A stretch of DNA of 64,000 bases from Gemmata palustris (lineage in GTDB: Bacteria > Planctomycetota > Planctomycetia > Gemmatales > Gemmataceae). Location: positions 4,960,001-5,024,000 of the forward strand of contig NZ_JAGKQQ010000001.1 of the NCBI RefSeq assembly GCF_017939745.1. Reading direction: 5' to 3'. Position numbers and translations under genes: made by a program. Position 1 is the first letter of the stretch. Each line of letters starts with the position of its first letter. The notes under the pieces were generated by a model, which was not told the origin of the DNA, did not search any database, and saw only the letters and a list, made by a program, of their open reading frames with translations. Below, one piece after another: positions 1-7,448 of this stretch.

Positions 1-34
1 CATCACGATCGAAGAGCTGCCCACGAAAAAGTGA
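1..34 (+). CDS. 3' end of an upstream gene (partial)
   Basis: Reading from base 2, the frame gives ten residues, ITIEELPTKK, and then a TGA stop at 32-34. This looks like the last codons of a gene that starts before the window. Too little is visible to name a product, and a chance open frame cannot be excluded. Confidence 0.4.
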   Translation, partial: ITIEELPTKK

Positions 35-144
35 AACGAGACCGCCCTGGTTTGCCTCACTTCATTATCATTTGCACGCGACTCGGCGCGACGGGTATCT
101 TGGATCGTGGTTACGCGCTGCCCACAACTCCGAGGATCGCGCTC

Positions 145-852
145 ATGCGGAAGCTCCTCCCCCTTGCGGCCGTTCTGATTGTGTTGACGAGTACGCGGGC
201 CGATGAAAAGATCCGCGCGCCCATACCCAAAGCACCGCCACCGCCGTCGATTGACGGCAAGTACACGCTCGTGGCGACGTACAACGGTGCCGCGGTCGCC
301 GCGGTACGAGAGAAGGGTGGATTCGGTGGCCCCGGCGGTGTCGCCGCCGATGGGGGTGGCTTCGCGCCCTCGCGCACGACGCTCGTGCGCGGGGAGACGA
401 TCATCTCCAAGAGCGAGATCGTGATCGAAGCGCGCACGCCGACCGCGAGCGCCACCACGATGGAGTACACGCTCGACCCGACGAAATCGCCCATCGCGAT
501 CGATGTCGAGATCGTTCCCGTGCGCGGGAAGAAGACGCGGGGGCTGGGAGTTGTCGAGATCACCAATAACCGGCTCGTGATCGCGCTGGCCAAGGAAGGG
601 GCGGATCGGCCCAAGACGGTGGATGAAGCCGAGGGCGTGACGGTGTACTACTTCCAGAAGGCCCCACCTCCGCCGCGCACCGAGTTCCGCATTGTTGCTT
701 TGACCGTCGGCAAGGAAGAGGAGGCCGAGAAGGAACTGAACCGGCTCGCGAAAGAGGGCTACGAACTCGTGTCCACGACGAACCCGACCGCCCCCGATGC
801 CAAGGCGTCCGTTACGACGGTCCACTTCATTCTGAAGCGCACCGTGAAGTAA
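145..852 (+). CDS. Secreted protein, TIGR03067-like body with DUF4177-like tail
   Basis: The 235-residue product begins with a clear signal peptide (MRKLLPLAAVLIVLTSTRA, cleavage near residue 19), so I chose the ATG at 145 rather than the upstream extension. Residues from about 30 to 180 start with DGKYTLVATYNG and resemble the TIGR03067/lipocalin-like small secreted domain that is expanded in planctomycetes. The last 55 residues (FRIVALTVGKEEEAEKELNRLAKEGYELVS) fit the short DUF4177 fold, in which an amphipathic helix is followed by GYELV. Neither domain has a known biochemical role, so the function is unknown. The protein is expected outside the cytoplasm. The gene stands alone, followed by a convergent minus-strand ORF. 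Domain assignments are from memory and would need an HMM search. Confidence 0.75.
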   Translation: MRKLLPLAAVLIVLTSTRADEKIRAPIPKAPPPPSIDGKYTLVATYNGAAVAAVREKGGFGGPGGVAADGGGFAPSRTTLVRGETIISKSEIVIEARTPTASATTMEYTLDPTKSPIAIDVEIVPVRGKKTRGLGVVEITNNRLVIALAKEGADRPKTVDEAEGVTVYYFQKAPPPPRTEFRIVALTVGKEEEAEKELNRLAKEGYELVSTTNPTAPDAKASVTTVHFILKRTVK

Positions 853-899
853 CGGCACCGACCGAGTCCAATGGCGCCTGCACTCGACGCACGCGGGCG

Positions 900-1139
900 C
901 TACTCGTCTCGGTCGCCTCTTTTCTCTTCGTTGTCCGCGCCCTTCTTCTTCCGCGTGCTGTCGTTATCGAGCTTGTTCAGCGTGTCCGAGCGGTAGCCGC
1001 CGAGGTCTTCTTCCGCGTGCGCGGCCTCGTCCGGGTTGGTCGCGAGGTTCTTCTTGAGTTCCGCCCGGCGGTGCTTGTTTCCGCGCTTCTTGAGTGCCCG
1101 CTTGATGTCGCGGAGCATCCGTTTATCGGGATCAGGCAC
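900..1139 (-). CDS. Small highly charged protein of unknown function
   Basis: A 79-residue product starting at GTG 1139 (VPDPDKRMLRDIKRALKKRG). I rejected the longer frame because its extra N-terminus is Trp/Val-rich and runs over the word-like spacer upstream of the glycosyltransferase. The protein is almost entirely Lys/Arg/Asp/Glu: a basic first third, an acidic middle (DEAAHAEEDLGGYRSD) and a charged tail ending EEKRGDRDE. There is no membrane segment and no signal peptide. The composition suggests a nucleic-acid-associated or disordered protein, but nothing specific can be said. It is divergent from the glycosyltransferase gene at 1274. Confidence 0.55.
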   Translation of the reverse strand: MPDPDKRMLRDIKRALKKRGNKHRRAELKKNLATNPDEAAHAEEDLGGYRSDTLNKLDNDSTRKKKGADNEEKRGDRDE

Positions 1140-1234
1140 GGTACCAACCTCCGGTTCGCAAACGGGCGAAACAATCCACCCGACCCAAACGCCAAATACG
1201 CGCACCCAACACTTCACGCGACCCACACGCGGGG

Positions 1235-1270
1235 GAACTTGAAACTCGGAACCCGAAGCTCGAAACTTCC
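1235..1270. repeat. Word-like GAAACT/GGAAC spacer before the glycosyltransferase start
   Basis: The 36 bases before the glycosyltransferase ATG are built of drifting copies of a short word (GAACTT, GAAACT, GGAACC, GAAGCT, GAAACTT). The same style of sequence, in other words, sits before pdxJ (6339-6428), before the GldG-like gene (16133-16165) and before the 59920 permease. No function is known. Confidence 0.5.
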
Positions 1271-1273
1271 CGA

Positions 1274-2281
1274 ATGGCACGAATCCTCATCGCGACCGAT
1301 GCGTGGCACCCGCAGGTGAGCGGCGTCGTGCGAACGCTCGACACCACCGCCCAACTGCTCCGCCAACAGGGGCACGCGGTCGAGGTCATCGAACCGACCG
1401 GCTTTCCGCAGTTCCCGGTGCCGTTCTACCCGGAGATCCCGCTCTGCGTCATGCGCACCGGGCGCGTCTACGAGCGCGTCTGCAAATTCCGGCCGGATCA
1501 CGTCCACATTTCTACAGAGGGGCCGCTCGGCTTCTGGGTTCGCCGATTCTGTCGGCGCATGGGGTGGCGGTTCAGTTCGTCGTACCACACGCGGTTCCCG
1601 GAATACCTCAAGCACCTCGCCCGCGTGCCCGAAAGCGTCACTTACAAATTCCTTAAGTGGTTCCACGGGCGCTCGTCGTGCATGATGGTCGCGACGCCGA
1701 GTTTGGAGAAGGAACTCGTGAGCCGCGGGTTCCGGGCGCCCATACGCAGGTGGTCGCGCGGGGTCGATCTGGGCACCTTCCGCCCGCGCCCGAAAGTGGA
1801 CACGACCTATCCGCGCCCCATCCTACTTTACGTCGGTCGCGTTTCGCACGAGAAGGGGATTGATGACTTCTTGAAGCTCAAATCGGCTGGCACGAAACTC
1901 GTTGTCGGCGACGGTCCCGCCCGCGCCGAGTTGGAACGCAAGTACCCCGAAGCCGTGTTCCTCGGTTACCGCAAAGGCGAAGCGCTCGGCGAAGTGTACG
2001 CCACGGCGGACGTGTTCGTTTTTCCGAGTCGCACGGACACGTTCGGCATTGTGCTCATCGAAGCACTGGCGAGCGGGCTACCGGTCGCGGCGTACCCGGT
2101 TACTGGCCCTGTGGACATCGTGACGCGGGACGAATTGGGGGCGCTCGATGATGACTTGGGGTGTGCGGTTTCGCGCGCGCTCGTGAGCGGAAATCCCGCG
2201 GCGTGTGCGGAAGAGGGCGCGCGGTACACCTGGGAGAATTGCACTTCACAGTTCGTGAACAACTTGGTGCCAGTCAGGTGA
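1274..2281 (+). CDS. GT4-family glycosyltransferase
   Basis: A 335-residue cytoplasmic GT-B glycosyltransferase, expected to move a sugar from an NDP- or GDP-sugar to a lipid or glycan acceptor. The N-terminal acceptor half opens with MARILIATDAWHPQVSGVVR (residues 1-20), the usual GT4 start with a Gly-rich loop. The donor half opens at LLYVGRVSHEKGIDDFL (184-200), followed by VVGDGP (210-215), FVFPSRTDTFGIVLIEAL (248-265) and ASGLPVAA (266-273); the E-x7-E-type donor motif lies in 255-264. The closest general resemblance is to the MgtA/SqdX group (alpha-mannosyl or sulfoquinovosyl transferases). The substrate cannot be read. It is a little short for the family, with a compact C-terminus. The ATG lies directly after a quasi-repetitive spacer (1235-1270). 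Confidence 0.88.
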   Translation: MARILIATDAWHPQVSGVVRTLDTTAQLLRQQGHAVEVIEPTGFPQFPVPFYPEIPLCVMRTGRVYERVCKFRPDHVHISTEGPLGFWVRRFCRRMGWRFSSSYHTRFPEYLKHLARVPESVTYKFLKWFHGRSSCMMVATPSLEKELVSRGFRAPIRRWSRGVDLGTFRPRPKVDTTYPRPILLYVGRVSHEKGIDDFLKLKSAGTKLVVGDGPARAELERKYPEAVFLGYRKGEALGEVYATADVFVFPSRTDTFGIVLIEALASGLPVAAYPVTGPVDIVTRDELGALDDDLGCAVSRALVSGNPAACAEEGARYTWENCTSQFVNNLVPVR

Positions 2282-2298
2282 ATCCGCGCGGCGTTACT

Positions 2299-2367
2299 CC
2301 ACCCGTTCGTTGGCACTCGCGGTTCGCCCAGGTGCTTGGCGAACCGCGAGTGCCAACGAACGGGTGG
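2299..2367. terminator. Perfect 30-bp inverted repeat between convergent genes
   Basis: Arms 2299-2328 and 2338-2367 are exact reverse complements over 30 bp around a 9-nt loop (2329-2337). The hairpin fills the 92-bp gap between the ends of the convergent glycosyltransferase (plus) and VWA lipoprotein (minus) genes, which fits a bidirectional terminator. There is no U tract on either side, and perfect identity over 30 bp is more than termination needs, so a recent repeat insertion is an alternative. Confidence 0.7.
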
Positions 2368-2373
2368 TTCAGT

Positions 2374-3969
2374 TCACTCCCGCACGTTACTCGTGCTCAG
2401 ATTCCTGGCCTTCTGAACCAACTCGATGAACTCCTTGCGGTGACCGTTCGGGTCGAAGGTCATCGCGCCGCGGGCACGTTCGAGGACGTGGTCGAAGTTC
2501 GCATCGCCCTTAAACTTCGAGTCGCGGAGGATCAGCCCGAACTCGATTACCGCGCTCGCGAACCGGAAGTCTTCGCCGCCCGAGGCCGCGCCCGCACCCT
2601 TGAGTGCCGCCGACTGCTCTTTGCTCTGTTCGCTATCGGGTTGCTTGTAACGCATTTTCACGGTCAGCCACTCGCTCGCGTTCCCCTTCGTTTGCGCGGG
2701 CTTTTGGTACTTCACCGGGTCCACGTCGGGCAGATCAATCTTCACGCCCGCGGGCACGATCTCGTAGAGCGCCGTCACCGTGTGGCCGCTACCCATGTCG
2801 CCCGCGTCCTTCGCGTCGTTCTTGAAATCTTCCTGCTTCAAGATGCGGTTTTCGTAGCCGATTAAGCGGTAGGCATTCACCTTCGCCGGGTTGAAGTCCA
2901 CCTGGAACTTCACGTCTTTTGCAACACACACTAACCCCCCGCCCTGCTCGACGAACACCTTGCGACCCTCCGCGATGGTGTCGATGTAGGCGTGCTGACC
3001 GTTGCCGTAGTTCGCGAGTTCCTTGAGTCGGTCGTCCTTGTAATTGCCCATCCCGAAGCCGAGAACCGACAGGAATACCCCGCTCGCCCGCTCCTTCTCG
3101 ATAAGTTGGCGCAGATCACTCTGGTTCGACACGCCGACGTTGAAATCGCCATCAGTACAGAGGATGACGCGGTTCGCCCCGCCCTCAATGAAGCTGCGCC
3201 GGGCCATCTCGTAAGCGAGTTTGATCCCGCCTTCGCCGTTAGTACCGCCGCCCGTATTCAGGCTGCTCACGACGTCGCGGATCACTTGCTTACGGCTTCC
3301 CGGAGTTGTTGGGAGCTTTAAGCCGGCTTCGCCCGCGTAGGTCACGATGGTGACGCGATCCTTGTCGGTTAGTCGATTAACGAGCAGGATGAGGGATTCT
3401 TTCACAAGGGGCAGCCGGTTCGAGGCGGCCATCGATCCCGATGTGTCAATGAGGAACACAAAGTTCCGCGCGGGCATGTCGTCCGGCGACAGGTCTTTCG
3501 CGTGAACGCCGATGCGAGCGAGTTTGTGTTCGGTCTTCCAGGGGCACGGGGCAATGTCCAGCGTGAGTGACACCGGATCGTTGCCCGCGGGCGCCGGGTA
3601 CTGGTACGGGAAGTAATTCACGAACTCCGCCAACAGAACCGCGTCTTTTGGTGGGAGCTTGCCTTCGTTGATGAACCGGCGCACGTTCGAGTAAGAAGCC
3701 GTGTTCACGTCTGCAGAAAACGTCGAGCGCGGTTCGACGAGCGGCGACCGGTACTCGTTCTCCACGATCGCGCTGTAGCTTTCGGCGTTTTGCTTGTTGA
3801 ACGAGTCCGGCGCGGACTGGGCCACCATTCCGTCCGCGCTCATCTTCGCTTCGTGCGGCCCTTGGCCGCCGCCGCAACCGGTGAAACCGAGGCCCGCGCT
3901 CGCAGTAAGTGCGAACGCAACCACGTGTACGTACCGCTTCCGCAACCCGTTCGGGTTTGTCTGGGACAT
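2374..3969 (-). CDS. VWA-domain lipoprotein, YfbK-like
   Basis: A 531-residue surface lipoprotein. The start at 3969 (MSQTNPNGLRKRYVHVV) is preceded by a GGAG ribosome-binding site; the upstream extension is not needed. A hydrophobic signal ends in GFTGC, putting the lipidated Cys at residue 32. An YfbK-type N-terminal domain covers about 65-130 (TFSADVNTASYSNVRRFI). The von Willebrand A domain begins near 168 with NFVFLIDTSGSM; the MIDAS motif DTSGS is at 175-179. A DUF3520-like C-terminal domain follows and ends with FDHVLERARGA. VWA proteins of this type bind metal-dependent protein ligands; the E. coli homologue YfbK has no settled role. It is convergent with the glycosyltransferase. Confidence 0.9.
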   Translation of the reverse strand: MSQTNPNGLRKRYVHVVAFALTASAGLGFTGCGGGQGPHEAKMSADGMVAQSAPDSFNKQNAESYSAIVENEYRSPLVEPRSTFSADVNTASYSNVRRFINEGKLPPKDAVLLAEFVNYFPYQYPAPAGNDPVSLTLDIAPCPWKTEHKLARIGVHAKDLSPDDMPARNFVFLIDTSGSMAASNRLPLVKESLILLVNRLTDKDRVTIVTYAGEAGLKLPTTPGSRKQVIRDVVSSLNTGGGTNGEGGIKLAYEMARRSFIEGGANRVILCTDGDFNVGVSNQSDLRQLIEKERASGVFLSVLGFGMGNYKDDRLKELANYGNGQHAYIDTIAEGRKVFVEQGGGLVCVAKDVKFQVDFNPAKVNAYRLIGYENRILKQEDFKNDAKDAGDMGSGHTVTALYEIVPAGVKIDLPDVDPVKYQKPAQTKGNASEWLTVKMRYKQPDSEQSKEQSAALKGAGAASGGEDFRFASAVIEFGLILRDSKFKGDANFDHVLERARGAMTFDPNGHRKEFIELVQKARNLSTSNVRE

Positions 3970-4082
3970 GACGTGCTCCGTACCCGGTGATTGGGATGAC
4001 CGCTGACTTGCTTGCTGGAAACCTGACGCCGCGCGGGGTGGTTTATTCCCAAACTCCGGTACGAATCCCGATGGGCCACGGT

Positions 4083-4352
4083 TCAAGTCGCAATCGGATT
4101 CTCATCGGCAAGCGGTTGGTTCTCGTTCTCGAACTGTTTGATGCTGGCCGATGCTTTCTCCGCATCTTCGCTTCGGACCATCAGTTCCACCGAGTTCGGT
4201 ATCGCACTTCCGAAACTCGCACTCAGGTTCAGTCCGACGACCGTGCTCTCGATTCCGTCTTCTTTGAGAGCCTGCTGGTACAACTCGGCCGTTACCAGCG
4301 AGCCGGAGTAGACCTTCACCACGTCGTGTTGTTCGTGCGTTTCAGTTGTCAT
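4083..4352 (-). CDS. DUF2007-like small protein
   Basis: An 89-residue cytoplasmic protein starting at ATG 4352 (MTTETHEQHDVVKVYSGSLV). The pattern VVKVYSGSLVTAELYQQALKEDGI followed by a central beta-strand (VELMVRSEDAEKASASIKQF) matches the DUF2007 (putative signal-transducing) fold, in which a helix of the type AEL..ALL...GI is typical. No catalytic residues are evident. It sits upstream of, and in the same direction as, the VWA lipoprotein gene, 113 bp away, and could be co-transcribed with it. The frame is open to 4499, but those codons lie in AT-rich intergenic sequence and were not included. Confidence 0.65.
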   Translation of the reverse strand: MTTETHEQHDVVKVYSGSLVTAELYQQALKEDGIESTVVGLNLSASFGSAIPNSVELMVRSEDAEKASASIKQFENENQPLADENPIAT

Positions 4353-4499
4353 CGCGTAGTCCCCGGGCGAAGAATCATTTTGTTCTGTTGGGGTGTGGCC
4401 GCAATCCCCGTACCGATACGCCTGAATTCCGACGAAATGCCGCGTCCCACGTCTCGTAATCGCTTCACTCGGAATATATTTTACTGGATTTCGGTACAC

Positions 4500-4811
4500 T
4501 AAATGGCCATAATTGGGGTATCCACTGAATACGAAGTGCGACGCTGATCCGTTCTAATCGCTGAGACGGGAAAAATGTTAGCGGGTGTCAGCAATTGTTA
4601 GTCGTATTCGGTGCCCTCTGATAACAGAGAGCGAACTGAATACACTGAAAATATCAGTGTTTTGAGCTGCACGCGGCCGATCGCGACCCCATGCCGGGCC
4701 GAAATGTTAGCAAATGTTAGTCGTCCGACGCGGACGGGTATTTTCGAGCCGCTATTACCACACCTGCGAGCACGACTTCACGGCCTCGACGGAACAATTG
4801 GAGCCTCTGAT
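4500..4811. promoter_or_regulatory. AT-richer leader with four TGTTAG words upstream of the ThuA-like gene
   Basis: This 312-bp stretch has no convincing gene. It holds TGTTAG at 4576, 4596, 4705 and 4715: the first pair is spaced 20 bases apart, the second 10, and both pairs read AATGTTAGC then TGTTAGTCGT. The spacing near one and two helical turns is what a DNA-binding protein site could look like, but no regulator is identified. The region lies between the divergent DUF2007-like (minus) and ThuA-like (plus) genes. Confidence 0.35.
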
Positions 4812-5762
4812 ATGCGATTCCTTGCTGCGTTCCTGTTCACGGCGTTCGTCGCATTGCACGCCAGTGCCGCCGACCCGAAGATCAAGGCTCTTATCATTGA
4901 CGGTCAGAACAATCACAATTGGCAACAAACGACTCCGATCCTGAAGAAGATACTCGAGGACGCGGGCCGCTTCACGGTGGACGTGGCGACCAGTCCACCG
5001 GCTCTAAAACTGCCGGCACTCGCGAAGGACGCGACGGCCGAACAGAAGAAGGCACACGAGGCTCAAGCGGCCGACCTACGCAAGAAGCACAAGGCCGCGT
5101 TCGATGAGTTCCGCCCCAAACTGAGCGATTACCAAGTCGTCGTGAGTAACTACAACGGCGAGTCGTGGGGCAAGGGGCTGAACGACGACTTCGACGCGCT
5201 CCTGAAGAGCGGCGACATCGGCTTCGTTGTGGTTCACGCCGCGAACAACTCCTTCACCGGGTGGAAGGAGTACAACCAGATGATCGGCATGGGCTGGCGC
5301 GACGCGAAGTTCGGCAAGCGCCTGAAGTACGACGACGAGGGCAAAGAGGTCATCGTCGACGCGGGCCAAGATAAGGGATCGAACCACGCCTACACCGGGC
5401 CGTTCACGGTCAAGGTGCGCGACGCCGAGCACCCGGTCACAAAGGGGATGCCGAAGGAGTGGGCGCACACGCGCGACGAACTGTACGACAACATGCGCGG
5501 CCCGATCGAGAACGTCAAAATCCTGGCGACCGCGTACTCCAGCGGCACGAAGGTACACGAGCCGATGATCTGGACCGTGAGCTACGGCAAGGGCCGCGTG
5601 TTCCACACCCCGATGGGCCACGACGCGAACGCGATGCGCTGCTGGGGCTTCGCCGGAACGGTCACCCGCGGTACCGAGTGGGCCGCGACCGGCAAAGTGA
5701 CGCTCGCGCTGCCGAAAGAGTTTCCGACCGCGGATAAGGCGAGCCCGATTTCGGAAAAGTGA
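4812..5762 (+). CDS. Secreted ThuA-like protein (trehalose utilisation family)
   Basis: A 316-residue protein with a signal peptide (MRFLAAFLFTAFVALHASAA), which fixes the start at 4812 rather than the upstream open frame. The body has the ThuA/GATase-like fold: IKALIIDGQNNHNWQQTTP near residue 24, GDIGFVVVHAANNSF in the middle and a trailing VFHTPMGHD segment. ThuA-like domains are abundant in planctomycetes, often near secreted sugar dehydrogenases and cytochromes, and are thought to act in carbohydrate use; the reaction is not known. A charged helical insertion (residues about 60-95, with EQKKAHEAQ and LRKKHKAAFDEF) lies after the first strand. No sugar dehydrogenase lies next to it. Confidence 0.85.
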   Translation: MRFLAAFLFTAFVALHASAADPKIKALIIDGQNNHNWQQTTPILKKILEDAGRFTVDVATSPPALKLPALAKDATAEQKKAHEAQAADLRKKHKAAFDEFRPKLSDYQVVVSNYNGESWGKGLNDDFDALLKSGDIGFVVVHAANNSFTGWKEYNQMIGMGWRDAKFGKRLKYDDEGKEVIVDAGQDKGSNHAYTGPFTVKVRDAEHPVTKGMPKEWAHTRDELYDNMRGPIENVKILATAYSSGTKVHEPMIWTVSYGKGRVFHTPMGHDANAMRCWGFAGTVTRGTEWAATGKVTLALPKEFPTADKASPISEK

Positions 5763-5880
5763 GCAACCCGTTATAGTGCGCCCGGACCTGGGCGCACTCA
5801 GGTGCCAAGTCCCCTGTTCACGCGGTTCGCAACGCATTACGCTATCAGCGTTGCGAACCGCTCCGCCCGAGGAAGTGGGC

Positions 5881-6339
5881 ATGACCGAGCAGACCAGCGT
5901 ACAGCCGTCCCCGCCCCCGGCTCCCGCGGCCCAAGAGCCGGCGATGCCATTGATTCCGCCCGCGATCCTGCCGCTCATGCGGCTGCTCCCGCCCCCGCCG
6001 GTCGGAACGATCCTCGCGCCGCCGGAGCCGCACGAGCCCGCGCGCCGCGGATGGTTCCTGGCGCAAATGTGGGCCGAAGTGCGGCTCGCGATGCAGATGT
6101 ATTTTGACCCGCGGTACCGCATCAGCCGCACGGCCCAGGTCGCGTTCCCGCTGGCCGTCGCGCTGCTCGCACTGAACTACTTCCTGTTCTCGGTGTGGTT
6201 CTCGGTCGCGATCGTCAGCCCGATCGCGGAGCGCGTGCTGGACGCGCTGGTCGTCTTACTCGGGTACCGAGTACTGACCCGCGAGCTCGACCGGTACCGC
6301 GCTGTACTCGATTACCTCTCCCGCTTTACGGCCAGATAG
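5881..6339 (+). CDS. Proline-rich membrane protein of unknown function
   Basis: A 152-residue protein starting at ATG 5881 ([20 protein letters not shown]). The first 50 residues are Pro-rich and disordered. Residues about 55-80 form a cytoplasmic helix ([22 protein letters not shown]). Two hydrophobic segments follow, [20 protein letters not shown] and a second one around [19 protein letters not shown], then an amphipathic C-terminus. It resembles small planctomycete membrane proteins with no assigned role. It lies head-to-tail with pdxJ, 89 bp upstream of it. Confidence 0.65.
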   Translation: MTEQTSVQPSPPPAPAAQEPAMPLIPPAILPLMRLLPPPPVGTILAPPEPHEPARRGWFLAQMWAEVRLAMQMYFDPRYRISRTAQVAFPLAVALLALNYFLFSVWFSVAIVSPIAERVLDALVVLLGYRVLTRELDRYRAVLDYLSRFTAR

Positions 6340-6428
6340 TTCCGAGTTCCGGGTTCCACGTTTCGAGCGAGAAAGCAACCGAACGGGAACCGTTTTCAAC
6401 TTGGAACCTGGAACTTGGAACTCCGAAC
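6339..6428. repeat. Word-like GTTCC/GGAAC spacer before pdxJ
   Basis: The whole gap before the pdxJ ATG is made of drifting copies of GAGTTCC/GGGTTCC and then of AACTTGGAACCTGGAACTTGG-type words. The two halves are partly complementary, so they could fold. The character is the same as at 1235-1270. No clear ribosome-binding site is seen apart from the GGAAC words themselves. Confidence 0.5.
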
Positions 6429-7169
6429 ATGATTCGCCTCGGTGTGAACATCGACCACGTCGCGACGGTGCGCCAGGCGCGCCGGGCGAACGAACCGGAC
6501 CCGGTCGCCGCGGCCGTTCTCGCGACGCTCGGCGGCGCGGACGGAATCACGATCCACCTGCGCGAAGACCGGCGGCACATCCAAGATCGCGACGTGTACC
6601 TCCTGCGCGAGACCGTCACCACGCGCCTGAACCTGGAACTGGCGGCTTACGACGAGATCATCGCGATCGCGCTCAAGGTGAAGCCGGACGAAGCCACGCT
6701 CGTGCCCGAAAAGCGCCAGGAACTGACCACCGAGGGCGGGTTGGACGTGCTCGCCAACGCCGCGGGTGTTCGGGGCGCGATCGAGAAACTGAAGTCCGCG
6801 CACATTCACGTTTCGCTGTTCATCGACCCGGACCCGGCGCAGATCGATGAGAGCGTGCGCCTCGGCGCGGACGCCATCGAGTTCCAGACCGCCAGTTACT
6901 CCGAAGCGAAGGGCACCGCCGTTCAGCACGAACTGGAGAAGCTCCGCGCCGCGACCGCGCGGGCAGTGGGGCTGGGGCTCCACGTTCACATGGGCCACGG
7001 ACTGAATTACTGGAACGTGCAACCCGTCGTGCGCATTCCGGGCGTGGAAGAACTGAACATCGGGCACAGCATTGTGTCGCGCGCGGTGCTCGTGGGCATG
7101 GAACGCGCGGTCCGCGAGATGAAGAACGTCATGCAGGAGCACTACCCGAACCCGCGGAAGAGCGGGTAA
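6429..7169 (+). CDS. pdxJ: Pyridoxine 5'-phosphate synthase
   Basis: A 246-residue TIM-barrel enzyme that condenses 3-amino-2-oxopropyl phosphate with 1-deoxyxylulose 5-phosphate to make pyridoxine 5'-phosphate, the last ring-forming step of the DXP-dependent vitamin B6 pathway. The N-terminus [18 protein letters not shown] is diagnostic, followed by [21 protein letters not shown], where the Glu and Arg/His residues line the active site. Later come [35 protein letters not shown] and the C-terminal phosphate loop [13 protein letters not shown]. Length is normal for the family. The start at 6429 matches the family N-terminus exactly. No other B6 gene lies nearby. Confidence 0.97.
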   Translation: MIRLGVNIDHVATVRQARRANEPDPVAAAVLATLGGADGITIHLREDRRHIQDRDVYLLRETVTTRLNLELAAYDEIIAIALKVKPDEATLVPEKRQELTTEGGLDVLANAAGVRGAIEKLKSAHIHVSLFIDPDPAQIDESVRLGADAIEFQTASYSEAKGTAVQHELEKLRAATARAVGLGLHVHMGHGLNYWNVQPVVRIPGVEELNIGHSIVSRAVLVGMERAVREMKNVMQEHYPNPRKSG

Positions 7170-7190
7170 CGGGTGCGAAATGGAGCGAGC

Positions 7191-7436
7191 ATGGCAACGA
7201 ACACCGGAATCGAGATGCGGTGGGTCGATGCGTGGAACGACTTGTACGACCTCATCGGTGACCGTCACGGAGTGAAGTGCCAGCTCCCCGATTTCACCGT
7301 GGTCGATGTTGAAGCCTGCAAGGGCTGGCTCCAAGATTCGGTGTACGAGGGCCATCACGTGCGGGTCGAAACCGGGTGGGTACTCGGCAAACCCGGAGTG
7401 GTCGCCGCGCGCTGGCGCGACACGGGTGCGGAGTGA
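7191..7436 (+). CDS. Small protein of unknown function
   Basis: An 81-residue product starting at ATG 7191, with GGAGCG ahead of it, just after pdxJ (21 bp gap), so probably co-transcribed with it. The sequence (MATNTGIEMRWVDAWNDLYD) is rich in Trp (WVDAWN, KGWLQD, ETGWVLG, ARWRD) and shows no motif or membrane segment that I recognise. Codon use matches the neighbours, which supports a real gene. Confidence 0.6.
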   Translation: MATNTGIEMRWVDAWNDLYDLIGDRHGVKCQLPDFTVVDVEACKGWLQDSVYEGHHVRVETGWVLGKPGVVAARWRDTGAE

Positions 7437-7448
7437 CTGCCTGCCGGA

